DNA of 64,000 nt from Thalassospira lucentensis (lineage in GTDB: Bacteria > Pseudomonadota > Alphaproteobacteria > Rhodospirillales > Thalassospiraceae), in NCBI RefSeq assembly GCF_011806425.1, contig NZ_JAATOV010000001.1:186001-250000 (forward strand). Reading direction: 5' to 3'. The notes beneath the pieces were generated by a model. That model searched no databases. It was not told the origin of the DNA and saw nothing but the letters and a program-made list of their open reading frames with translations. Below, in pieces: positions 1 through 8,910 of this stretch. Both the position numbers and the translations under genes were made by a program. Position 1 is the first letter of the stretch; each line of letters opens with the position of its first letter.

Positions 1-1660
1 GGACTTCACGCACCACAATCGCACCGGGGCCAAAGGGTTCGACAACAAGCCCCAGTTCGGCAAATTCTTCGGCCCTGTCGGCAATGCGATCCGCCGATGC
101 TTCGTCAAGTTCGACCACCTCGGGCAATAGTAACCCTTGGCGTTTGACGCCGTTTTCGGCCAGATCGGCCTTCATGCGTTCATAGACAATACGTTCATGG
201 GCGGCATGCTGATCGACAATCACCAAGCCGTCGCGGGTTTGGGCAATGATATAGTTGGCGTGGACCTGCCCACGGGCGGCCCCCAGCGGATGATCGACGA
301 ATTTGGTATCATCCGTCATGTCAATGCGTGCCGATGGCCCAGCCGCGCCATAACCGCCAGCAAGGGCCGCGGCCGCCGCACCAGCAAACCCGCCATCCGG
401 GTCCGGCGTTCCGGCGAAATCGCGCCCCCGATCGAACAACCCGCCATAACCCGACGTGCCACCATCGGCCATCGGGGCCTGTGCGCCGTAATTGCGTTCG
501 ATTGCCGCGTGGCTGGGGGTGTTTGCCTGATACTGGCCAATGTTAAAGCCACCGCCGCCAGACGAGTGTGATCCACCATCATATGGCAGGCTGGGGCCTT
601 CGCCCTCACGCCGTACCGCGCCAAGCGCCATATCGGCAACCGTGGTGGATGCCCGGTGCCCTGCCCCGGCCAACGCATGTTTCAGTGCGCCGACAATCAG
701 GCCGCGCACCATGCCCGGATCGCGGAAACGGACTTCGGTTTTGCCGGGGTGAACGTTAACGTCGACATCGCGCGGGCTAAGTTCAAAGAATAGCGCCAAC
801 AACGGATGCCGATCCCGTGCGAGGAAATCTTGATAGGCGCCGCGAACGGCCCCTTGCAGAAGCCTATCCTTGACCGGGCGGCCATTGACAAACATGAACT
901 GCATCTGTGCATTTCCGCGGTTTAACGTCGGCACCCCGGCATAGCCGGTCAGTTTGATGCCTTCGCGTTCGGCATTGATCTGAAGCGCGTTGTCCTGAAA
1001 TTCGCGGCCCATCACCGCACCAAGACGTTTAAGCCGCGCATCAAACAGATCACCTTCACAGGCCGGGTAATTTAGGATCGTTTTGTTGTTATCACCCGAC
1101 AGGGTAAAGCCAACATCGGGCCGTGCCATCGCCAGACGGTCCATGATTTCGCGCGCATACATTTGCTCGGTACGCGCAGTTTTCAGGAACTTTAACCGGG
1201 CCGGCGTGGCATAGAAAAGATCGCGGACTTCGACCCGGGTGCCATAAGGATGGGCTGCGGGCTCGGGTTCGCCCTTGGCCCCGCCTTCGATCAGAAGTGT
1301 CCAGGCGCTGTCGGCACCGCGGACACGGCTGGTCAATCGCATCCGCGAGACCGAGCCAATAGAGGGCAATGCTTCGCCGCGAAAGCCCATAAAGCCGATG
1401 TTAAACAGATCATCATCAGGCAGCTTTGACGTGGCGTGACGTTCGACCGAAAGGGCGAGTTCCTCGGGCGTCATGCCCTTGCCATCATCGCTGATCGACA
1501 AAAGCGTGCGCCCACCATCGCGCAGATTGACATCAACCTTTGTTGCCCCGGCATCCAGCGCGTTTTCCACCAGTTCCTTAAGCGCAGCTGCAGGCCGTTC
1601 AACCACCTCACCGGCGGCAATCTGGTTGATCAGGTTCTGGGGAAGGACGCGCAAAGTCAT
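1..1660 (-). CDS. mutL: DNA mismatch repair protein MutL (3' end cut by window)
   Basis: MutL couples mismatch recognition by MutS to strand incision. Reading down from the ATG at 1658-1660, the protein begins MTLRVLPQNLINQIAAGEVV, the classic GHKL ATPase opening. ENALDAGA (Mg-ATP binding), DDGKGM and GFRGEALPSI follow. After a Gly/Ser/Ala-rich linker (about residues 340-440) comes the C-terminal domain with DQHAAHERIVYE, which fits the DQHA-x2-E-x4-E endonuclease motif, so this MutL should nick DNA itself, as expected in bacteria lacking MutH. About 553 residues are visible; the last residues lie beyond base 1. It is downstream of the M16 pair, beyond a strong hairpin, so probably separately transcribed. 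Identity is very secure. Confidence 0.97.
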   Translation of the reverse strand, partial: MTLRVLPQNLINQIAAGEVVERPAAALKELVENALDAGATKVDVNLRDGGRTLLSISDDGKGMTPEELALSVERHATSKLPDDDLFNIGFMGFRGEALPSIGSVSRMRLTSRVRGADSAWTLLIEGGAKGEPEPAAHPYGTRVEVRDLFYATPARLKFLKTARTEQMYAREIMDRLAMARPDVGFTLSGDNNKTILNYPACEGDLFDARLKRLGAVMGREFQDNALQINAEREGIKLTGYAGVPTLNRGNAQMQFMFVNGRPVKDRLLQGAVRGAYQDFLARDRHPLLALFFELSPRDVDVNVHPGKTEVRFRDPGMVRGLIVGALKHALAGAGHRASTTVADMALGAVRREGEGPSLPYDGGSHSSGGGGFNIGQYQANTPSHAAIERNYGAQAPMADGGTSGYGGLFDRGRDFAGTPDPDGGFAGAAAAALAGGYGAAGPSARIDMTDDTKFVDHPLGAARGQVHANYIIAQTRDGLVIVDQHAAHERIVYERMKADLAENGVKRQGLLLPEVVELDEASADRIADRAEEFAELGLVVEPFGPGAIVVREV

Positions 1661-1749
1661 TTAGCTGGGTGCTCGTGATGTTGGGTGTTTTGAATTTTAA
1701 GTTTTGATTTTGGAGTTTTTACACTGATTGGGATGAACCTATCAAAGCA

Positions 1750-1783
1750 CAAAGCGCGGCGAAATCTCTTTCGCCGCGCTTTG
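1750..1783 (-). terminator. Perfect 15-bp hairpin after M16 peptidase gene
   Basis: A perfect 15-bp inverted repeat (1750-1764 with 1769-1783) with a 4-base loop lies between the M16 stop and mutL. There is no long T-run on the minus side, so it may be a weak terminator or an mRNA 3' end stabiliser. Confidence 0.6.
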
Positions 1784-1804
1784 ACCATTTAGATGGGCGT
1801 TGGC

Positions 1805-3136
1805 TTAGAACGTCAAATCGCCTTCGGGCTTGCCGACCACGGTGACGGTGACATTGGCCGGGTCCATCAGCTTGGCCGCGACACGGTTCACGTCATCAAG
1901 CGTAACCGCATCAACAAGGCTGTTGCGGCGATCCAAGAAGTCCTTACCGAGGTCTTCTTTTTGCATGCCCACCAGCATTCCCGACAGATTGCCAAGGCTG
2001 GTAAAGCGCAACGGGAAGGCACCGGTCAGATAGGATTTGGCGTTATCAAGTTCTTCTTGCGTTACGCCTTTGTCCTTCATCTTGGTCCATTCGGTGCTGA
2101 TCAGCGACAGGCTTTTACCAATCGCGTCATTGCGCGTGGCAACCCCACCCATCATCATTTCCGCATGGTCCAGGTCGGCCAGATAGCTATAAACGCCATA
2201 GGCAAGACCGCGTTTTTCACGGACTTCTTCGGTCAGGCGCGACGAGAAGCCGCCCCCGCCCAGAATGTAATTCATCACATAGGCGGCATAGAAATCCGGA
2301 TCGGTGCGTTTAATGCCCTTTTGGCCCCAGATTGCCTGACTTTGCGGGATGTCCTGTTGCACGACGTCCATGGCCCCGAATTTTGGGGTCACATCCGCAA
2401 TTGCCGGAAGATCCGCATGATCAGGCAGGCTGCCAAATGCCTCGTCGAGAAGCGGGCCAAGTTCATCGGCGGTGATGTCGCCCGCAACACCAATGATCAG
2501 GTTATCCTTGGCAAAGGCACGCCCGACAAAACCACGAAAATCATTCGCGTTCAGACCAGCGACGGTATCAAATGTCCCTGATACCGGACGGGCATAGGGA
2601 TGATCGCCAAAGATCGACTTAAAGAAGGTTCGGCTGGCGATATCGCGCGGATCATTTTCCGCACTCTTCAGGCCAGAAACGATTTGCGCGCGAATGCGTT
2701 CGACAGCCGCATCGTCAAAGCGTGGCTCCGACAAGGCCAGTCGCAGCAAATCAATCGCGGTATCGCGTTCTCGACTAAGGGTAACCAAGGAACCAGAAAA
2801 GTCATCCCGGCCCGCATCAAAGGACAGACCGATTGATCTGTTTTCCATTTCGCCGCGGAAGGCTTGGCTGTCCATTTCGCCAGCCCCCTCGTCGATCAGG
2901 CCAGACACCATGTTGGCAAGGCCAAGCTTGCCGTCAGGATCGGTGGCAGCCCCTGCCCCGGTAAAGGAAAAGTTCATGGTCAGAAGCGGGTTCTGGTGAT
3001 CTTCGATCAACCATGCATGAATACCGCCATCAGAAACCACTTCCTGAACTTCGACCGCTTGGGCCTGACTTGCCAGACCAAAGGTGGCAAAGGCCGCAAC
3101 CGTGAGCCCGGCAACGTGTTTTGTAAAATGGTTCAT
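1805..3136 (-). CDS. M16 family peptidase-like protein, non-catalytic partner
   Basis: A 443-residue M16 (pitrilysin/processing-peptidase) protein. The start at 3134-3136 (MNHFTKHVAG) is chosen over an ATG nine codons upstream because GGGGGAG sits at the right distance and a signal peptide (VAAFATFGLASQAQA) then follows directly. The zinc motif HxxEH is absent: the equivalent stretch reads LANMVSGLIDEG. The C-terminal half keeps the substrate-binding R/Y signature (SSRLTEEVREKRGLAYGVYS). In the two-gene M16 arrangement common in Alphaproteobacteria this is the regulatory half that pairs with the HxxEH-bearing neighbour. It starts 1 base after that neighbour's stop, so the two are co-translated. 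Probably periplasmic; the substrate is unknown. Confidence 0.9.
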   Translation of the reverse strand: MNHFTKHVAGLTVAAFATFGLASQAQAVEVQEVVSDGGIHAWLIEDHQNPLLTMNFSFTGAGAATDPDGKLGLANMVSGLIDEGAGEMDSQAFRGEMENRSIGLSFDAGRDDFSGSLVTLSRERDTAIDLLRLALSEPRFDDAAVERIRAQIVSGLKSAENDPRDIASRTFFKSIFGDHPYARPVSGTFDTVAGLNANDFRGFVGRAFAKDNLIIGVAGDITADELGPLLDEAFGSLPDHADLPAIADVTPKFGAMDVVQQDIPQSQAIWGQKGIKRTDPDFYAAYVMNYILGGGGFSSRLTEEVREKRGLAYGVYSYLADLDHAEMMMGGVATRNDAIGKSLSLISTEWTKMKDKGVTQEELDNAKSYLTGAFPLRFTSLGNLSGMLVGMQKEDLGKDFLDRRNSLVDAVTLDDVNRVAAKLMDPANVTVTVVGKPEGDLTF

Positions 3137-3137
3137 A

Positions 3138-4562
3138 TCAATGTACTCCCCCGTCGTTTTCAAACGGAATTGACGGGCCGCTCCGGGTTACCGGGCCACC
3201 TTTGGGCGGCATCAGCCAACCGGTGACAGATTGCTTGTCGTTAAAGACGCGCTTGGCGGCTTCGTTGACCTGATCAACCGTCACAGCCGAAATGCGATCC
3301 GGCCAGCTTTCGACCTGATCCACAGTCAAACCAACCGCAAGCGATTGGCCCAGAACGCGTGCGCCAGCCGACAGGGAATCACGGGCAAAGACCGCGCTAT
3401 CGAGCAGCTTTTGCTTGGCACGATCAAGTTCGTCTTGCGTAACACCGTCATCGACGACCTTGGCGATCTGTTCATCAACCGCCTTTTCGACGTCGGCCAG
3501 ATCAACATCCCCGCGCGGCACGGCGTACAGCCCAAAGGTTGCCAGATCAACCGCAACCGGGTTGTAAGACGTGCCAACACTTGAGGCCAGCGACTGATCA
3601 ACAACCAGTGCCTTATAGAAACGACTGGTGGTGCCCGATCCGATGATTTCGCTGAGCAATTCAAGCGGGGCCGCATCAGCGGCATCTTCGGAATTATAGG
3701 ACGGTGCGAGGTAGTAACGCGACATGGATGCCTGACCCACGCGCGGATCGCGAAGCGTTACTTTGCGCGGGGCGTGCTGGGTCGGTTCCTTGACCCGGTG
3801 ACGGGTGGCAACATCGCCGCGTGGAATGGCACCGTAATATTTCTGCGCCATCGGCAGCAATTCATCCATGGTGATATCGCCCGCAACGACCAGAATGGCG
3901 TTATTGGGGGCATACCATTTATGATAAAAATCAAGCGCGTCCTGGGTCGACAAGGTTTCCATTTCGTTGAGCCACCCAATGATCGAACGCCCATAAGGGT
4001 GCGCCATATAAAGGGCTGCACGCATCTGTTCACCCAAAAGCGCGCCCGGATTGTTATCAATCCGCGAACGGCGTTCTTCGATGATCACGTCACGTTCAGG
4101 CAGGACAACATCGTCTGACAATTGCAGATTGGTCATCCGGTCGGCTTCCATTTTCATCACAAGATCAAGACGATCGCGCGCGATGTTTTGGAAATAGCCG
4201 GTGTAATCCCACGAGGTGAACGCATTGTCATTGCCGCCATTGCGCGCAACGATTTTGGAAAAATCACCCGGTGCAATGTCTTTGGTGCCCTTAAACATCA
4301 GATGTTCAAGAAAATGCGCGATCCCGGAAACGCCGGGCGTTTCATCGGCCGAGCCAACCTTGTACCAGACCATCTGGGTGACGACCGGGGCGCGATGGTT
4401 TTCCACCAACACCACCTGCATGCCGTTATCAAGGGTCGCTGTTTGCGGGTTAAAGACCGCCGCCTGTGACAATTGCGGCACAAGAACCATCGTCACAGCC
4501 GCCATCATGGCGACCGCAGCGGACGTGCGCGCAAACAGTGCAGATATTTTTCGAATTTTCAT
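3138..4562 (-). CDS. M16 family zinc metallopeptidase, catalytic subunit
   Basis: A 474-residue insulinase-like protease. The start MKIRKISALF at 4560-4562 has GGGAAG upstream and opens a signal peptide (AVAMMAAVTMVLVPQLSQAA); an earlier ATG 26 codons upstream would bury the signal. The inverted zinc motif HFLEH is at residues 83-87, followed by the downstream glutamate region (ERDVIIEERRSRIDN). Two M16 domains are recognisable (N-terminal catalytic, C-terminal M16_C from about residue 210). It is followed immediately by the non-catalytic M16 partner. By analogy with mitochondrial processing peptidase and other two-subunit M16 systems, the two probably form one chamber in the periplasm. Its physiological substrate cannot be told from sequence. 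Confidence 0.93.
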   Translation of the reverse strand: MKIRKISALFARTSAAVAMMAAVTMVLVPQLSQAAVFNPQTATLDNGMQVVLVENHRAPVVTQMVWYKVGSADETPGVSGIAHFLEHLMFKGTKDIAPGDFSKIVARNGGNDNAFTSWDYTGYFQNIARDRLDLVMKMEADRMTNLQLSDDVVLPERDVIIEERRSRIDNNPGALLGEQMRAALYMAHPYGRSIIGWLNEMETLSTQDALDFYHKWYAPNNAILVVAGDITMDELLPMAQKYYGAIPRGDVATRHRVKEPTQHAPRKVTLRDPRVGQASMSRYYLAPSYNSEDAADAAPLELLSEIIGSGTTSRFYKALVVDQSLASSVGTSYNPVAVDLATFGLYAVPRGDVDLADVEKAVDEQIAKVVDDGVTQDELDRAKQKLLDSAVFARDSLSAGARVLGQSLAVGLTVDQVESWPDRISAVTVDQVNEAAKRVFNDKQSVTGWLMPPKGGPVTRSGPSIPFENDGGVH

Positions 4563-4676
4563 TATGTCTTCCCATTCCATCAGGCATGGAGTTGCAAACA
4601 AGTTGCTTTGCGATGCACGCACGGGACGTACGTATGACAATCGCGACAGGCATTTCTTAAAAAGCGAATATGACAG

Positions 4677-4707
4677 AACAAGGGCGCGGAAATTCCGCGC
4701 CCTTGTT
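4677..4707 (-). terminator. Terminator hairpin downstream of bamF
   Basis: Two 15-base arms (4677-4691 and 4693-4707) form a perfect palindrome around base 4692. On the minus strand it follows the bamF stop and runs into a T-rich stretch, so it probably ends the ileS-lspA-bamF transcript before the M16 pair. Confidence 0.7.
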
Positions 4708-4765
4708 CAAATTGTCAAAACTGTCTGTCGCCAACCGCTGAGCGGTGTTGGCGAGAACCGTCGGC

Positions 4766-5347
4766 TTAGAAGATATCTTCAAGCCAGCCTTTTTTCTTAC
4801 GCTCAATAACCGGGGTCGCGCCGCCTTCGGCAACGGAATCGCCAAGCGCCTGCTGGTCACGGATGCGTTTTGATTCGGCCGCCGGATCAACAGTAGACCC
4901 GAATTCCGGTTTTTCCTGCCAGAAGATCAGATCGTCCACAACGCTTTCGCTTTCCGAAATAAAGATCGAGGTTTCCCGATCAACGGTGTTGCGGATATCG
5001 GGTGCTGCATATTGCGCGCCAGATTTCGACAGAAGTGCAACTTGGCCTTGGCTGCGGTTTCCGTCGGAAATGTCGCGTTTGACACCATTGGGATCTTCGC
5101 CGGTCAGAATACGACGGGCCTGATCGGTGGTGGTACCGGTTTGCGGACGTGCGGCACCAGGTTCAGGCACACGCAAGGTAAAATCAGGCGGCAGGCTTAG
5201 CGGTGCACGCGAGACAACCTGAAATTCGTCAGGTGCCTGCTTGTTCAGGCCAAATGTTTCGCGCGTTGACTCACAACCGGAAACACCAAGGGCGAGCCCA
5301 CCCAAAAGCGCAATTTTAAACAGATTGGTCGTCAGGTTCCGGGCCAT
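4766..5347 (-). CDS. bamF: BamF-type (DUF3035) outer-membrane lipoprotein
   Basis: A 193-residue predicted lipoprotein: a short N-region (MARNLTTNLFK), a hydrophobic core (ALLGGLALGV) and a lipobox ending SGC. The conserved stretch GLNKQAPDEFQVVSRAPLSL followed by PPDF matches the DUF3035 family, identified in Alphaproteobacteria as BamF, an accessory subunit of the beta-barrel assembly machinery. The C-terminus carries a charged tail (RKKKGWLEDIF). It lies about 50 bases downstream of lspA, whose product trims exactly this kind of lipoprotein, and in the conserved ileS-lspA-DUF3035-M16-M16 order. Family assignment is firm; BAM function is taken from the family, not shown here. Confidence 0.8.
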   Translation of the reverse strand: MARNLTTNLFKIALLGGLALGVSGCESTRETFGLNKQAPDEFQVVSRAPLSLPPDFTLRVPEPGAARPQTGTTTDQARRILTGEDPNGVKRDISDGNRSQGQVALLSKSGAQYAAPDIRNTVDRETSIFISESESVVDDLIFWQEKPEFGSTVDPAAESKRIRDQQALGDSVAEGGATPVIERKKKGWLEDIF

Positions 5348-5397
5348 TTTTGCCTCATTTACACATCTTAACCGGGTATCATCACACCGATCATAAA

Positions 5398-5871
5398 TTA
5401 CCGAGATGATTTTTTACCGCCAAATAGGGAATCGATCAACAGTAGTACTGCACCAATCGTAATCGCACTGTCTGCAATATTGAAAACCGGCCAGTGGTAA
5501 CCTGCGACATGCAGATCGATAAAATCGGTTACCGCGCCATGACGCAAGCGATCAACAAGGTTGCCAACCGCACCGCCGACAACCAAGGCCAATGCCAACC
5601 GCAGCAGCCCATCATTGGTGCGCCACATCCAAATGCAAAAACCAATGGTGATCGCCGCCGTGGCGGTAATCATCACCCATGGTGCTTGCCCCTGAAACAG
5701 GCCAAACGACACACCGGGATTCCATGCCAGAACAAAGTTCAGGAACGGTGTAACTTCAATCACGCGAAATGGATTGGACAAGCCGTTAATCGCAAGCTGC
5801 TTGGTCCATTGGTCCAGTGCGAAAACCGCAGCAATCACGACCAAGCCAAACAAAAAGGCACGACGTTTCAT
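5398..5871 (-). CDS. lspA: Lipoprotein signal peptidase (signal peptidase II)
   Basis: This inner-membrane aspartyl protease removes the signal peptide of prolipoproteins after diacylglyceryl transfer. The 157-residue protein from the ATG at 5869-5871 has GAAAGAG upstream; an ATG nine codons earlier lacks a better site. Four hydrophobic segments are visible. Family motifs are NPGVSFGLF (the N-x-G-x-x-F block), NLVDRLRHG, and the two catalytic aspartates in VTDFIDLH (D116) and FNIADSAI (D134). Length is typical. It sits between ileS and bamF in the usual proteobacterial ileS-lspA linkage. Confidence 0.96.
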   Translation of the reverse strand: MKRRAFLFGLVVIAAVFALDQWTKQLAINGLSNPFRVIEVTPFLNFVLAWNPGVSFGLFQGQAPWVMITATAAITIGFCIWMWRTNDGLLRLALALVVGGAVGNLVDRLRHGAVTDFIDLHVAGYHWPVFNIADSAITIGAVLLLIDSLFGGKKSSR

Positions 5872-5955
5872 CAATACTCTTTCAAACTTGCCAGTCATGG
5901 CCGACCCAAAGGCCGACCATCACCAGACAATCAAAACCAGCCAAAACCAGCGACC

Positions 5956-8796
5956 TTATTCGGCCGTGGCAATCCCCATTTCATCAACGGCGTCCGCACA
6001 GCGGCAGCAGATGGTTTTATGCGTTGCGTGCGTACCGACTTCTGGCAGGGTCTGCCAGCAGCGTTCACATTTTTCGCCATCGGCCAATTGCGGCACGACA
6101 CCAACACCTGCAACATCTTCAAGCGTATAGGCACCTTCTGGTGCATCGCCGGTGATGAGTTCGATGTCAGATGTAATGGCGATTTCGGCAAGATTAAGGC
6201 CGTTAAGTGCTTCGACATAGTCAGCCGTTGCGTAAACTTTCGGAGCGGCATCCAAGCTTGCGCCGATGCGTTTTTCTGCCCGTTCAAGTTCAAGTGCCCC
6301 GGTGACAACACGGCGCAGTTTACGGATTTTCGCCCATTTTTCTGCCAATGCGTCGTCTTTCCAGCCATCTGAAACCGTGTTGAAGGTTTCCGAATGGACC
6401 GAGCTATCCGCGCCATAGCGCGAACGCCATGCTTCATCGGCGGTAAAGCAAAGAACCGGTGCCAACCAACGCACGAGGCAATCAAACACACGGTCCATGA
6501 TGGTCCGTGCGGCACGGCGGCGCAGGCTGCTTGGCGCGTCGCAATAAAGCGCATCTTTGCGGATGTCGAGATAGAACGCCGACATGTCGAGCGCACAGAA
6601 GTTGTGCAGTTCGATGAACATGGTGTGGAAGTCGAAATCAGCCGTTGTCTTGCGCACCATATCATCAAGGTGGCTTAGACGATGCAGAACCCAACGTTCG
6701 AGTTCAGGCAGTTCGTTATCGGCAATTTTTTCGGCCTCGGTAAAGCCATCCAAGTTCCCCAGCAAGAAGCGCAGCGTATTGCGCAGGCGACGATAAATGT
6801 CGGAATGGCGCTGGATGATTTCATGGCTGATGCGCAGATCATCATGATAGTCCGAGCTGACCACCCAAAGACGCAGAATATCGGCACCAAGCTTGTTGAT
6901 GATGTCGTTTGGCGCAATCACATTGCCGAGCGATTTCGACATTTTGCGGCCTTCGCCATCAAGAACAAACCCGTGGGTCAGAACGGCTTCATACGGGGCG
7001 CGACCGCGCGTACCACATGATTCCAAAAGCGAGCTGTGGAACCAACCACGATGCTGATCAGACCCTTCAAGGTACAGATCGGCTGGCCATTTCAGATCCT
7101 GACGTTCTTCAAGGACAAAGGCGTGGGTTGAACCGGAATCAAACCAAACGTCCAGAACGTCCATGACCTGTTCAAAGTCATTGGCGTCGTATTCGTCGCC
7201 AAGGAAACGTTGCGGATCGGCGGTGAACCAGACATCCGCACCTTCTTCGCAGAAGGCTTCGTAAACACGGTCGAGAACCTTTTGATCGCGCAGCGGCTGA
7301 CGGGTGTTTTTATCGATAAACACCGTGATCGGCACACCCCATGCACGCTGGCGCGAAACGCACCAGTCAGGACGGTTGGCGATCATGGAATGCAGACGGT
7401 TACGCCCACCTTCTGGCACGAAGCGGGTTTCATCAATCGCCTTAAGCGCCTTTTCACGCAGGTCATTATCCTGCATGGAAATGAACCACTGCGGGGTGGT
7501 GCGATAAATGACCGGTGCCTTGGAACGCCACGAGCACGGATAGGAGTGCTTCAAACGGCCACGCGACAGCAATGCGCCAACTTCGATCAGTTTGGCGATG
7601 ACGGCTTCGTTGGCGTCGGCTTCTTTGCCGTTTTCATCATAGATGCGTTTGCCTGCAAACAGCGGCACGGTCGGATAATAGGCACCGTCGCCATCGACCA
7701 TTTCAGGAACTTCCAGACCATATTTCAAACCGGTCTGGTAATCGTCCGGGCCGTGGGTCGGTGCGGTATGGACAAAGCCGGTACCGGTGTCGGTCGTGAC
7801 ATAATCCGCCGCCAAAAGCGGCACATCAAATTCATAGCCCAAACCGCGGAACGGATGGGCAGCAAGGGTGCCTTCAAGGTCAGAACCCTTAAAGGTGCCA
7901 ATTACCTTATGACCGGTGACACGACCGTTCTTGCACAGATCTTCAAGAAGATCGGTACAGACAGCCATTTTCTCGCCGACGGTGGCCCAGGCTTCTTCGG
8001 CGGTTTCGGTAACTTCGATCACCGCATATTCGATGTCATCGCCATACGAAATTGCACGGTTGCCCGGGATCGTCCATGGGGTCGTGGTCCAGATGACGAT
8101 GGTTGCGTCTTTTAAGAAATCAACCTTGGTCTCGGTGACCGGGAACCGGACATAGATCGTTTTGCTGGTATGGTCGTGATATTCAACTTCGGCCTCAGCC
8201 AGCGCGGTTTTTTCAACCACCGACCACATGACCGGTTTGGAGCCCATATAGAGCGAACCGTTCATCAGGAATTTGCCAAGTTCACGCGCGATGGAGGCTT
8301 CTGCTTTGAAGTCCATGGTGACATAGGGATGATCCCAGTCGCCCATAACGCCAAGGCGTTTAAATTCTTCGCGCTGAATGTTGAGCCATTCCTGGGCAAA
8401 CTCGCGGCATTCCTTACGGAATTCGGCGATTGGCACATCGTCCTTGTTTTTGCCTTTGGCGCGATAGCGTTCTTCGATTTTCCATTCAATCGGAAGACCG
8501 TGGCAATCCCAACCCGGCACATAGACGGCATTCTTACCGAGCATTTGCTGCGAACGGGTGATGACGTCTTTTAGGATTTTGTTGAGCGCGTGCCCAATGT
8601 GCAGATGGCCGTTGGCATATGGAGGGCCATCATGAAGGACAAACATTTCACGATCGGCCGAAATACCGCGAATTTTGCCATAGAGATCCTCATCCTTCCA
8701 CTGGTCAAGCAGTGTGGGCTCCATCTTTGGCAAACCCGCCCGCATCGGGAAATCGGTTTTGGGCAGGATAACGGTCTTTTTGTATTCGACACTCAT
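5956..8796 (-). CDS. ileS: Isoleucyl-tRNA synthetase
   Basis: Class Ia aminoacyl-tRNA synthetase charging tRNA-Ile, cytoplasmic, 946 residues (normal length for bacterial type 1 IleRS). The HIGH motif is at residues 66-69 (ANGHLHIGHAL), KMSKS at 618-622 (GRKMSKSLGN), and an editing CP1 domain lies between them (WTTTPWTIPGN, THGPDDYQTG). The C-terminus ends with a four-cysteine zinc module (CERCWQTL then ICCRCADA), typical of the mupirocin-sensitive eubacterial form. The start has AGGA eight bases upstream. It lies upstream of lspA and downstream of ribF; a possible hairpin with a T-run separates it from ribF. Confidence 0.98.
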   Translation of the reverse strand: MSVEYKKTVILPKTDFPMRAGLPKMEPTLLDQWKDEDLYGKIRGISADREMFVLHDGPPYANGHLHIGHALNKILKDVITRSQQMLGKNAVYVPGWDCHGLPIEWKIEERYRAKGKNKDDVPIAEFRKECREFAQEWLNIQREEFKRLGVMGDWDHPYVTMDFKAEASIARELGKFLMNGSLYMGSKPVMWSVVEKTALAEAEVEYHDHTSKTIYVRFPVTETKVDFLKDATIVIWTTTPWTIPGNRAISYGDDIEYAVIEVTETAEEAWATVGEKMAVCTDLLEDLCKNGRVTGHKVIGTFKGSDLEGTLAAHPFRGLGYEFDVPLLAADYVTTDTGTGFVHTAPTHGPDDYQTGLKYGLEVPEMVDGDGAYYPTVPLFAGKRIYDENGKEADANEAVIAKLIEVGALLSRGRLKHSYPCSWRSKAPVIYRTTPQWFISMQDNDLREKALKAIDETRFVPEGGRNRLHSMIANRPDWCVSRQRAWGVPITVFIDKNTRQPLRDQKVLDRVYEAFCEEGADVWFTADPQRFLGDEYDANDFEQVMDVLDVWFDSGSTHAFVLEERQDLKWPADLYLEGSDQHRGWFHSSLLESCGTRGRAPYEAVLTHGFVLDGEGRKMSKSLGNVIAPNDIINKLGADILRLWVVSSDYHDDLRISHEIIQRHSDIYRRLRNTLRFLLGNLDGFTEAEKIADNELPELERWVLHRLSHLDDMVRKTTADFDFHTMFIELHNFCALDMSAFYLDIRKDALYCDAPSSLRRRAARTIMDRVFDCLVRWLAPVLCFTADEAWRSRYGADSSVHSETFNTVSDGWKDDALAEKWAKIRKLRRVVTGALELERAEKRIGASLDAAPKVYATADYVEALNGLNLAEIAITSDIELITGDAPEGAYTLEDVAGVGVVPQLADGEKCERCWQTLPEVGTHATHKTICCRCADAVDEMGIATAE

Positions 8797-8826
8797 CGTG
8801 ACGGTCCTGTGGTCTTGAAAAAATTA

Positions 8827-8873
8827 AAAGGGCGAACCCCCGGTGATAGTGGCCTGATCTTGGCTGGCCCTTT
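8827..8873 (-). terminator. Possible terminator or leader hairpin between ribF and ileS
   Basis: AAAGGGC (8827-8833) pairs with GCCCTTT (8867-8873). On the minus strand the second arm is followed by TTAATTTTTT. The loop is long (33 bases) but contains a secondary GGCC/GGCC pairing. It could end ribF transcription or act in the ileS leader; evidence is modest. Confidence 0.35.
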
Positions 8874-8910
8874 CAAAGGCGCGCGGATCATAGCGGGTTC
8901 GTCGACAAAT

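Noticed and set aside
7210-8115. A 301-codon plus-strand frame inside ileS
   Set aside because: Antisense to ileS, whose HIGH, KMSKS and zinc motifs prove the minus-strand reading.
8797-8910. A T-box style leader of ileS
   Set aside because: T-boxes belong mainly to Firmicutes; no specifier loop or conserved T-box sequence is visible, only a long-looped hairpin.
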